A stretch of 18,222 nucleotides of DNA from an uncultured Saprospiraceae bacterium (GTDB taxonomy: Bacteria; Bacteroidota; Bacteroidia; Chitinophagales; Saprospiraceae), in NCBI GenBank assembly GCA_938002705.1, contig CALLAG010000284.1:1-18222 (forward strand), written 5' to 3'. Positions within the stretch are counted from its first letter, which is position 1, and each line of letters begins with the position of its first letter. Below the pieces are notes generated by a model, which ran no database searches, was not told the origin of the DNA, and saw only the letters and a program-made list of their open reading frames with translations. A program made the position numbers and the translations under genes. Shown here piece after piece: positions 1 through 7,466 of this stretch.

Positions 1-103
1 CAGTGTTGCAGTTTAACACATATTCAACGAAATGTTTCGTATTTTGTTAAATTTATGATAAACAAGGACTTAGGAGTGGCTATTCATCTGCCGTTTTCTC
101 AAG

Positions 104-116
104 TTTGTATTACAAA
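104..116. promoter_or_regulatory. Short inverted repeat before the first gene
   Basis: TTTGTA (104-109) and TACAAA (111-116) form a perfect 6-bp inverted repeat around a single base, ending 8 bp before the ATG at 125. With so small a spacer it is more likely a protein-binding palindrome than an RNA hairpin, but a repeat this short in AT-rich DNA can arise by chance. The rest of positions 1-124 shows no gene and no clear Bacteroidota -33/-7 promoter pair. Confidence 0.2.
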
Positions 117-124
117 TCAGATAA

Positions 125-571
125 ATGAAATTGAAGTATTACTTAGTAGCGATATTATTGATGACACTTTCACTAACACAATCAGTGGCTCAGGCAGATA
201 TTGTGAAGTGGACATTTGAAGTAGAGACGGTAGATGAAAAGACAGTTCTTAAAGCCACGGCAGATATTATGAGTGGATGGTTCATCTATTCTCAACATAC
301 AGATGACGGTCCTATACCTACTTCATTTGAGTTATCGCAAGAATCTGGAGAGCTAAATACTACAGTTTTTGAAGAACAGACGATACCAATCAAAAACTAC
401 AGTGAGCTTTTCGAAGCTGAAGTAATCAAGTTTAAAGATGAAGCCATATTTACATACAGCGTCGAGGGCTACAAATCAGGAGATACCATATCAGGCTCAG
501 TTATCTATATGTCTTGCGACAAAAGCAAGTGTTTGCCGCCAAAATCGGTTGACTTTGAAGTAAAAATTTGA
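125..571 (+). CDS. Secreted single-domain DsbD-alpha-like protein
   Basis: The product has 148 residues: an N-terminal signal peptide (hydrophobic about 5-20, cleavage probably after VAQA) and one immunoglobulin-like domain of the DsbD N-terminal (alpha) type filling the rest. In known DsbD the periplasmic alpha domain takes electrons from the membrane domain and passes them through a Cys pair to partners such as DsbC. Here the pair is C131 and C136 in the motif MSCDKSKCLPP near the C-terminus, the family position. The same motif occurs twice in the DsbD-like protein 49 bp downstream, so this is probably a periplasmic electron carrier working with it in one operon. It has no membrane or thioredoxin domain. 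The start is the ATG directly before the signal peptide, preceded by an A-rich stretch rather than a Shine-Dalgarno site. The domain call is firm; the exact partner is unknown. Confidence 0.82.
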   Translation: MKLKYYLVAILLMTLSLTQSVAQADIVKWTFEVETVDEKTVLKATADIMSGWFIYSQHTDDGPIPTSFELSQESGELNTTVFEEQTIPIKNYSELFEAEVIKFKDEAIFTYSVEGYKSGDTISGSVIYMSCDKSKCLPPKSVDFEVKI

Positions 572-620
572 TCTTTATATTTTTATAGCATTTACAAGCA
601 ATTTTTAATCCTATCCTATT

Positions 621-3299
621 ATGAGACTTATTCCTTTTCTCACACTTCTGTTGATATCTACTATTGGATTTGGACAGATTCTCGAACCTGTCAAGTGGAC
701 ATTTGATTCTAATCAAGTCGGCCCTGATGAATACGAGCTCATATACAAAGCTGACATAGAAGCTCCATGGAAGGTTTACTCACAATTTACAAGTGAGGGA
801 GGTCCTGTGCCTACAACCATTACCTATGAGAATGGTAATGAAGAAAAAATAGGAGACGGCGTAGAGCTGGGAGATAAGAAGCAAGGGATGGATAAGATGT
901 TTGGTGTAGATGTCATCGCATTTACATCCAAAAAGCCTTTCTATATAAAACATAGAGTTAAGATATTAGATCCTAATAAGCCGATCAGAGGTTATCTCAC
1001 ATTTATGACATGTAATGATGAGACTTGCCTACCGCCTACTGATGTAGACTTTAAGTTTACATTCAAGACTATAAGTACACCAGTCAGAAAGCAGATCGAT
1101 GCCGAAGGTAATATTAATGATGTACCACAGCCATCTACAGAGAAAAAAGCACCTGCAAAATTTGTAATGAATGATGCTAATGTCGAGAGAGAACCTGTGA
1201 TCCCTGCTATTCCCATTCCAGTAGATAACGCAGAAGCGGTAGAGGAAGTGGCTTCAGAATCTAAGCTTAAAATTAACGCTACAGCAATGGCACCCGTGGA
1301 GGAAAGCGATAATATCGTAGACCCAGTGCAGTGGAGTTTTGATATACAAAGCGAGGGAGGTGATGAGTATGCATTAATGTATAAAGCAGATATCCAAGAT
1401 GGGTGGAATGTATATTCTCTATACACTGATGATAACGGACCATATCCTACAAGCATCACCTATGAGGATGAGAATGTCTTATCATTACTTAATGAAGCGA
1501 CTGAGAGCGGTTATAAGAAGCAAGGCCCTGATCCTCTTTTCGAAAATGTAGAAGTTATCAAATATCTGTCAGGTCAGCCATTCGTAATAACTCAGAAAAT
1601 AGCATCACCTAATAAGAAGAAAATAAAAGGTTACCTAACTTATATGGCTTGTAATAGTGAGGGATGCCTTCCTCCTACAGATGTAGACTTCATCTATAAT
1701 GTCAAGAAGATGACGGGGATGAAAGCGACCGCTGAGATGCTTGCAAGCAACAGCAATAACCCTACGGCAATGAATATCTCTGGCAAGTACTTAGATCAGA
1801 GAATACCGAAGATGACGGAGACATATGCTAACCCAATAGGTAACTGTGCTGGTGGTGAGGAGACTGAAGATAAGGGACTGCTGATGTCATTTATATTTGG
1901 ATTTATAGGGGGACTACTGGCATTATTGACACCATGTGTATTTCCTATGATACCATTGACTGTAAGTTTCTTTACTAAGGATACTAAGAGAAAAGGATGG
2001 GTTAACGGTGTTATATACGGCTTATCTATCATTGTCATCTATGTAGGGCTGGGTATTCTAATTACTGCAGCATTAGGTCCTGATGCACTTAATAGATTAT
2101 CTACTAACTGGATAGCGAATACTATATTCTTCTTGATTTTTGTAGTGTTTGCATTTTCATTTTTTGGCTTTTATGAGATTACACTGCCGAGTAGCTGGTC
2201 TACTAAGAGTGACTCTATGGCTGACAAAGGTGGCTTGATAGGGATATTCTTTATGGCATTTACACTGGCCTTAGTATCGTTCTCTTGTACGGGGCCTATT
2301 ATCGGATCTGCACTCGTCAGCTCCGCTACTAATGCTCTGGGGCCGGCTATAGTTATGTTTGGATTCTCATTGGCATTAGCATTACCATTTGGTCTATTTG
2401 CTGCCTTTCCAGCATGGCTTAATACATTGCCTCAGTCAGGAGGATGGATGACAAGTGTCAAGGTTGTATTAGGTTTCTTAGAATTAGCACTAGCATTTAA
2501 GTTTCTGTCAGTTGCAGATATGACTAAGCATTGGGATTTTCTGAGGTACGAATTATTTATGGGGATATGGGTTGTCATCTTTGCATTGATGACATTGTAT
2601 TTGTTTGGCAAAATCAAATTTCCTCACGATAGCCCGATTAAGAAGTTGTCTCTTACGAGAAAAATAATTGCATTAGCATCACTAGCATTTACAATATATC
2701 TTGCTTCTGGCTTCTTGATTAATGAGAAGACAGGTAGTTATAATGCACTGGGTCTGATGAGTGGTCTTGCGCCACCTGCTTCATACACTTATTTCTTATC
2801 ACCTAATGAATCAGATAAAAGTATAAAAGACAAGTACCCATCTTATACGATGTGTGCTAATAATATACCTTGCTTCAAGGATTATTATGAGGGCATGAAC
2901 TATGCTAAGGAAGTAGGTAAGATGCCATTTTTAGATTTTACAGGACATGGATGTGTCAACTGTAGAAAAGTGGAAGAGCACATATGGGTAAAAGATGAGA
3001 TAAGAGATAAGCTTATAGAAGAATGCGTTTTGATCTCATTATATGTCGATGATGATAAGAAAATCAAAGATGTCAAATTCTCTAAGAGAGATAGCACATA
3101 TAAGATCCGTAACATAGGAAAAAAATGGGCAGACTTTCAGATATCTAACTTTAAGCAGAATACGCAGCCACTCTATGTGATGTTAACACTGGACGAAGAA
3201 GTCATCGCTAAGCCACGAGGTTATAGACCTAATGAGGGCGCTAAGGAATATAATGATTATATGGAGTGTGGTCTTGAGACTTTTGCTGATAACAACTAA
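621..3299 (+). CDS. dsbD: DsbD-like thiol:disulfide interchange protein with two N-terminal alpha domains
   Basis: This 892-residue protein should carry reducing power from cytoplasmic thioredoxin across the inner membrane to periplasmic thiol proteins. Order seen: signal peptide (1-19); alpha domain 1 (about 22-148; C131/C136 in TCNDETCLPP); Pro/Glu-rich linker (about 150-228); alpha domain 2 (about 233-362; C344/C349 in ACNSEGCLPP); membrane domain of about eight helices (420-700) with the two electron-relay cysteines C438 (LTPCVFPMIP) and C556 (SFSCTGPI); periplasmic thioredoxin-like domain (about 755-885) with C778-V-N-C781. An extra cysteine pair, C745/C751, precedes the thioredoxin domain. 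Every cysteine pair of the DsbD relay is present, so the protein looks functional. DsbD proteins normally have one alpha domain and roughly 560-700 residues, so the tandem alpha domains explain the extra length. The gene lies between the single-domain alpha protein and the TPR lipoprotein, probably in one operon. Confidence 0.92.
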   Translation: MRLIPFLTLLLISTIGFGQILEPVKWTFDSNQVGPDEYELIYKADIEAPWKVYSQFTSEGGPVPTTITYENGNEEKIGDGVELGDKKQGMDKMFGVDVIAFTSKKPFYIKHRVKILDPNKPIRGYLTFMTCNDETCLPPTDVDFKFTFKTISTPVRKQIDAEGNINDVPQPSTEKKAPAKFVMNDANVEREPVIPAIPIPVDNAEAVEEVASESKLKINATAMAPVEESDNIVDPVQWSFDIQSEGGDEYALMYKADIQDGWNVYSLYTDDNGPYPTSITYEDENVLSLLNEATESGYKKQGPDPLFENVEVIKYLSGQPFVITQKIASPNKKKIKGYLTYMACNSEGCLPPTDVDFIYNVKKMTGMKATAEMLASNSNNPTAMNISGKYLDQRIPKMTETYANPIGNCAGGEETEDKGLLMSFIFGFIGGLLALLTPCVFPMIPLTVSFFTKDTKRKGWVNGVIYGLSIIVIYVGLGILITAALGPDALNRLSTNWIANTIFFLIFVVFAFSFFGFYEITLPSSWSTKSDSMADKGGLIGIFFMAFTLALVSFSCTGPIIGSALVSSATNALGPAIVMFGFSLALALPFGLFAAFPAWLNTLPQSGGWMTSVKVVLGFLELALAFKFLSVADMTKHWDFLRYELFMGIWVVIFALMTLYLFGKIKFPHDSPIKKLSLTRKIIALASLAFTIYLASGFLINEKTGSYNALGLMSGLAPPASYTYFLSPNESDKSIKDKYPSYTMCANNIPCFKDYYEGMNYAKEVGKMPFLDFTGHGCVNCRKVEEHIWVKDEIRDKLIEECVLISLYVDDDKKIKDVKFSKRDSTYKIRNIGKKWADFQISNFKQNTQPLYVMLTLDEEVIAKPRGYRPNEGAKEYNDYMECGLETFADNN

Positions 3300-3306
3300 T
3301 TCTTAT

Positions 3307-4302
3307 ATGCGATATATTGTTGGAATTGTAATCTTGTGCCTACTATGGGCATGTAAGTCAGAGCCCGTTGTGTCTGACACTATGCCCGCATATACTGATG
3401 ATGGTATCGCTGAGCTTTCTCAAATGATTGCTAAGGACTCCATCAATGATAAGTTATATTACAAGAGGGGAGAGGCATATTATAATCTTGAAAATTATGA
3501 TGGAGCCATCTACGATCTTATCAGAGCGATCAATATAGATTCGCTACAGTATCCTTACTACCATCTGCTCACTGATGTATTCTTAGATTACTATCGATCT
3601 AAAGAAGCTGTGCTTACTATGGAGAGATGTATAGAGTTGATGCCAGATAGCAGACCTAGCTTACTTAAGTTATCGGAGGTATATCTTATACTCAAGCAGT
3701 ATGAAGAGTCTATGGGTATATGTAATATTCTTCTGAGCAGAGACAAGCAAGATCCTGAAGCCTACTTTATGTTAGGTATGAACTATAGAGCTCAGGAAGA
3801 TATAGATAGATCCATCAATGCATTCCAGACAGCGACAGAGCTTAATCCGGATATGGTTGATGCATGGCTGATATTAGGACAGCTCTATGAGGAGAAAGGA
3901 GACCCTATAGCAATAGAGTATTATAATTCTGCTGTCAATGTTAATCCTAATAATATAGCTGCATTGCACTCTAAAGCTTTCTACCTGCAGAATAATAACA
4001 AGATCAACGAGGCTATCCAGTTATACAGACACATGAGTACCGTCGATAAATATTACACTGATGCATATCTTAACTGCGGTATATTATACCTGACCCTTGA
4101 TTCTACTGAGAGAGCATTAGAGCAATTCGATATTATGGCCAAGACAAAACTTGATAGCCCCATAGCTTACTACTATAGAGGCCAAGCTCACCAAGGGCTG
4201 GGTAATATAGAAGCTGCTAAAGAAGATTATACTACAGCTCTTAATCTTAATCCTGACTACAAAAAGGCCAAAATAGCCCTAAGTAGTATCAGTGAGATCT
4301 AA
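3307..4302 (+). CDS. TPR-repeat lipoprotein
   Basis: The product has 331 residues from the ATG at 3307. That start is chosen because it opens a lipoprotein signal peptide (hydrophobic residues 4-15, then LLWAC with C16 as lipidation site) and lies 7 bp after the upstream stop. An in-frame ATG at 3232 inside dsbD would prepend 25 residues and spoil this signal. The mature part is made of about eight consecutive 34-residue tetratricopeptide repeats (about 48-319), with typical signatures such as A-YY-RG-A-GLGN-EAA-DY and L-LNP. TPR arrays form protein-binding solenoids, so this is probably a scaffold in the periplasm or on the outer membrane. The partner cannot be read from the sequence. Tight coupling to dsbD suggests co-expression. 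The stop codon overlaps that of the convergent gene. Confidence 0.85.
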   Translation: MRYIVGIVILCLLWACKSEPVVSDTMPAYTDDGIAELSQMIAKDSINDKLYYKRGEAYYNLENYDGAIYDLIRAINIDSLQYPYYHLLTDVFLDYYRSKEAVLTMERCIELMPDSRPSLLKLSEVYLILKQYEESMGICNILLSRDKQDPEAYFMLGMNYRAQEDIDRSINAFQTATELNPDMVDAWLILGQLYEEKGDPIAIEYYNSAVNVNPNNIAALHSKAFYLQNNNKINEAIQLYRHMSTVDKYYTDAYLNCGILYLTLDSTERALEQFDIMAKTKLDSPIAYYYRGQAHQGLGNIEAAKEDYTTALNLNPDYKKAKIALSSISEI

Positions 4303-5105
4303 TATTTAACAAAGTTCATAACTGAGGTCTGACCTTTATCGTTGATAGTTTTTACGTAGTAGAGACCATTGTTGATATCACTTATGATAGCAGTATTATT
4401 TCTGATTTCCTTGATTAGTTTTCCGCTCGCATCTATTACATAAGCTTTATCGATAGATATATCTGACATGATAGAGATCTGATCTTGAGCAGGGTTAGGA
4501 TACACGATTATGTCATAATCATTATTAATACCGTTGATACTTGACATAATTTCTTCTTTGATAGTTAATCGAGTTGTGTCACCACTATCACCTCCAGATG
4601 ATCCATTCCCATTGACAGCATTACCTGCTACGTAGAATGTTACATCACCAGTTCCATTTGTCGGAGCTGTCCAGTTGAGGCTAATGTTATCGTTAGGTAA
4701 TCTATCACTTTGTTCTATGTATTGTCTATTAAGAGCCGTTGCCTCTTGAGTTAGTGCTGGTAGGTCAAAGAAGTTGTTGATGCCACTTTCGTCACTATCT
4801 CTAAGACTTACTATCTGGAATCCATAACCTGCAGGAGTTCCTACATGTCCTATTTCTATATTGACGGTATAGTCTTCACCAGGATTATATTGATCTACGA
4901 CGTTCCCATCAGCATCAGTAAGGGCTAATCTTATATCTGTCTCATAAGTTGTTGTTGAATGACAACCGATAGATCCACAATATTGTCCAGATTCTCCTGG
5001 AGCAGTAGTAGAGGGCTGTCCTGTCTGAGAGGTTCTTCCTCTTCTGTTAGACATGAATATAAATGCGACACTAATTAGGGCGATATATATAAGCGTTTTT
5101 TTCAT
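4299..5105 (-). CDS. Secreted choice-of-anchor V-like protein with T9SS type A sorting domain
   Basis: The product has 268 residues from the ATG at 5105, which directly begins the signal peptide MKKTLIYIALISVAFIF. A longer reading from 5156 would put 17 residues before it and is unlikely. Residues about 30-183 resemble the choice-of-anchor V (Reeler-like) domain, recognised by PGESGQYCGSIGCH near the mature N-terminus followed by a beta-sandwich. Residues about 195-268 form a T9SS type A sorting domain (VYPNPAQDQISI, then a conserved beta-rich tail), which directs outer-membrane export and anchoring or release. The Cys/His motif is C43-X4-C48-H49. Relatives, as I remember them, carry CXXCH, the haem c attachment motif, so this one may be a variant haem or metal site or have lost haem. 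A weak promoter may lie at 5154-5157 (TTTG) and 5130-5137 (TATTTTAC), both on the minus strand. The function of the mature protein is unknown. Confidence 0.78.
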   Translation of the reverse strand: MKKTLIYIALISVAFIFMSNRRGRTSQTGQPSTTAPGESGQYCGSIGCHSTTTYETDIRLALTDADGNVVDQYNPGEDYTVNIEIGHVGTPAGYGFQIVSLRDSDESGINNFFDLPALTQEATALNRQYIEQSDRLPNDNISLNWTAPTNGTGDVTFYVAGNAVNGNGSSGGDSGDTTRLTIKEEIMSSINGINNDYDIIVYPNPAQDQISIMSDISIDKAYVIDASGKLIKEIRNNTAIISDINNGLYYVKTINDKGQTSVMNFVKY

Positions 5106-5273
5106 AGTTTTTTTATTTAGAATGTAAATGTAAAATAATCTGGAAAGATATATCAAACCCTAAGCCTTATCTACCGTTTAACGACTTTATAAGACATAGT
5201 AGAAATATTAAAAGACGAAATAAAATGTATTATTTTTATTTGATGCATTTATTATTGCTTGATTTGCATATAT

Positions 5274-7094
5274 ATGAGGAGAAGCCGCTCACAATCTCAC
5301 GACGGAGATGAGAAAACTAAAGTCACTAAGGAAAGTTTCAAAGAAGCTGTAAAGATCTTTACTTACATAGATCCATATAAGTGGTATCTTATAAGTTCAT
5401 TGTTTCTTGTGGTTATCTCCACAGTTATATTCTTTGCTTTATTCAAACTATTAGGAGTAGTAATAGACGTAGGACAAGGTACATCTGATTATGATATATC
5501 TCTAAGACAGGTTGGATTCATCATGATCGCCATACTGGTTATACAAGGTGCTATCAGCTACTTCAGAGTAATATTAACTGCTATAGCGAGTGAAAAAGCT
5601 ATAGCTGATCTCAGAACTGATATCTATCAGAAATTGATTTCCTTACCCATTACATTTTTCGAAGAGAATAGGACTGGTGATCTCATAAGTAGAATTAGTG
5701 CTGACGCCAGTAAGCTATTCAGCATATTTTCTATCACCTTGATAGAATTCTTCCGACAGATAATTACGTTAGTGGTAGGTATTATATTCCTATTCATATC
5801 AGCACCAAGGCTTTCGGTGATTATGTTGTTGACTTTTCCTTTTGTTATCATATTAGCGATGGTCTTTGGACGAAAGATCAGAAAATTATCCAAAGACAGA
5901 CAATCAGAATTAGCCGATTCTAACTCTCAGCTAGGTGAGACCATACAGAATATTCAAGTTGTCAAATCTTTTGCAAGTGAGACTTATGAGAATAATAAGT
6001 ACCGGACTACCATGGCCGAGGTTGTACGTATCGCTATAACCTATGCTAGGGCAAGAGCCTGGTTTTCTTTTTTTATCATGACGATTTTCTTCGGGGCGAT
6101 ATGCTTTATTATATATATGGGAGCACGTATGCTGCAGAGTGGAGATATGACTGCTGGTGAGTTGTTATCTTTCGTCTCTTATACGGGATTGATAGGCGGT
6201 TCTATTGCGGGACTGGGTAATTTTACAACTGAGATATTCGGTGCTATAGGAGCTACAGAGAGGATACGTAATATACTAAGCTTAGATACAGAGTTACAAT
6301 TATCTGAGACAGAAGCACTCTCACAATTGACGCTGGATGGATCAGTAGAATTTAAGAATGTCAACTTTACTTATCCGTCAAGACCTGATATCCAAGTACT
6401 TAAGAATCTTAATCTTTCTATCAAGAAAGGTCAGAAAGTAGCTTTGGTCGGTCCCAGTGGTGCAGGAAAGTCAACTATATTCCAACTATTACTAAGATTC
6501 TATCCTGTACAGAATGGAGATATAGAAGTAGATGGGCATACCATCAGTGATTATGATATAAGAGCATTTCGGGATGCTATAGCTCTGGTACCGCAAGAGG
6601 TAATATTGTTTTCAGGGACTATAAGGGAGAATATTACGTACGCTGATCAGAATGCAACCGAGGAGCAAATAATAAAAGCGGCTAAGCAATCTAACGCTAT
6701 GGAATTCATAGAGAGTTTTCCTGAAGGACTCGATACTATAATAGGAGAGAGAGGCGTCAAGCTATCAGGAGGACAGCGACAGAGGATAGCAATAGCACGA
6801 GCGATCCTCAAAGATCCGGCGATACTTCTGTTAGATGAAGCGACGTCGGCTTTGGACTCAGAATCTGAGAAAGTAGTCCAAGATGCCTTAGATAATCTCA
6901 TGATAGGAAGAACTTCTATCATCATAGCTCATAGACTGAGCACAATAGTAGATGTAGATAATATCTATGTTCTTCAGAATGGAGAGGTCAAAGAAGAAGG
7001 CAAACATTCTGAGTTAATGAATATAGAAAACGGCATCTATTATAAGCAAGCAAGCTTAGGCCGCTTATTCCAAGAAAACCAAGACTATAAATAA
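5274..7094 (+). CDS. ABC exporter half-transporter (MsbA/ABCB-like, fused permease and ATPase)
   Basis: The product has 606 residues, typical of bacterial ABC exporters that work as homodimers or heterodimers in the inner membrane. Residues about 25-325 form the six-helix type-1 exporter membrane domain. The nucleotide-binding domain follows with all motifs intact: Walker A GPSGAGKST (393-401), Q-loop at PQE (about 441), signature LSGGQ (497-501), Walker B ILLLDE with catalytic Glu 522, and switch His 553 in AHRL. The ATG at 5274 is preferred over the in-frame TTG at 5259, which adds only five residues. The family includes lipid A, lipid, peptide and drug exporters, and the substrate cannot be told from sequence. 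It stands alone: divergent from the choice-of-anchor gene and followed by a terminator-like hairpin and a long gap. Confidence 0.93.
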   Translation: MRRSRSQSHDGDEKTKVTKESFKEAVKIFTYIDPYKWYLISSLFLVVISTVIFFALFKLLGVVIDVGQGTSDYDISLRQVGFIMIAILVIQGAISYFRVILTAIASEKAIADLRTDIYQKLISLPITFFEENRTGDLISRISADASKLFSIFSITLIEFFRQIITLVVGIIFLFISAPRLSVIMLLTFPFVIILAMVFGRKIRKLSKDRQSELADSNSQLGETIQNIQVVKSFASETYENNKYRTTMAEVVRIAITYARARAWFSFFIMTIFFGAICFIIYMGARMLQSGDMTAGELLSFVSYTGLIGGSIAGLGNFTTEIFGAIGATERIRNILSLDTELQLSETEALSQLTLDGSVEFKNVNFTYPSRPDIQVLKNLNLSIKKGQKVALVGPSGAGKSTIFQLLLRFYPVQNGDIEVDGHTISDYDIRAFRDAIALVPQEVILFSGTIRENITYADQNATEEQIIKAAKQSNAMEFIESFPEGLDTIIGERGVKLSGGQRQRIAIARAILKDPAILLLDEATSALDSESEKVVQDALDNLMIGRTSIIIAHRLSTIVDVDNIYVLQNGEVKEEGKHSELMNIENGIYYKQASLGRLFQENQDYK

Positions 7095-7103
7095 AATAAT
7101 AAT

Positions 7104-7136
7104 AAAACATATTTTGATTATTTGTAATATGTTTTT
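7104..7136 (+). terminator. AT-rich terminator-like hairpin after the ABC exporter gene
   Basis: AAAACATATT (7104-7113) and AATATGTTTT (7126-7135) form a perfect 10-bp stem with a 12-nt loop, followed by one more T before an A/T stretch. It begins 10 bp after the stop codon. The stem is weak for a terminator because it is nearly all A-T, and since both arms end in A or T runs it could act in both directions. A similar hairpin occurs at 11594-11621. Confidence 0.5.
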
Positions 7137-7139
7137 ATA

Positions 7140-7182
7140 TTTGACCTGTATTTTACCTACCTGATATTTTTAGAACCTAAAG
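7140..7182 (+). promoter_or_regulatory. Candidate promoter with conserved TAGAACCTAAAG block
   Basis: TTTG (7140-7143) and TATTTTTA (7165-7172) lie 21 bp apart, matching the Bacteroidota housekeeping promoter pattern (-33 TTTG, -7 TAnnTTTG) except for the last base. ACCTACC (7155-7161), TGATATTTT (7162-7170) and TAGAACCTAAAG (7171-7182) recur in the same order before the giant gene at 12004. If transcription starts near 7180, the leader of the 1335-residue protein would be about 285 nt. The rest of 7183-7466 holds no gene. It contains an AGGTTA/TAACCT inverted repeat (7268-7273 and 7286-7291) and an A/T-rich block at 7370-7400 that also has a counterpart before 12004. Confidence 0.4.
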
Positions 7183-7466
7183 AGTTTTTCTCAAGACATT
7201 GTATAATGTGTTGCTTCATTGCAAGTATATGTCGTTGTTTGTCAGCGTTTTATACCATAGAAATCTTAGGTTATTAACGAATATCTAACCTCCTATCTCT
7301 ACACATTCTACTCTTCTTAAGTGATAACCGCAGTAGTGCCGTGGATTATCTAAGGAAAACTCAGAAATATTTAGAACGAATAATTTTATTTAAGAATATG
7401 CATTCTGCGTACATCTCAGTGTATCGGTCTGCTCAGTTTTAATTGCTAACGAATTAAGAAAACTAC

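Noticed and set aside
3232..3306. Earlier start for the TPR protein, inside the end of dsbD
   Set aside because: It would add 25 residues in front of a good lipoprotein signal peptide. The ATG at 3307 fits the lipobox and operon spacing.
5259..5273. TTG start for the ABC exporter
   Set aside because: It adds only five residues. The ATG at 5274 is a normal start and the extension shows no conserved feature.
5259..7094. ABC exporter as a dedicated T1SS or bacteriocin exporter for the large proteins
   Set aside because: No peptidase C39 domain, no membrane-fusion gene nearby, and the large secreted proteins carry Sec signals, with a T9SS sorting signal on the complete one.
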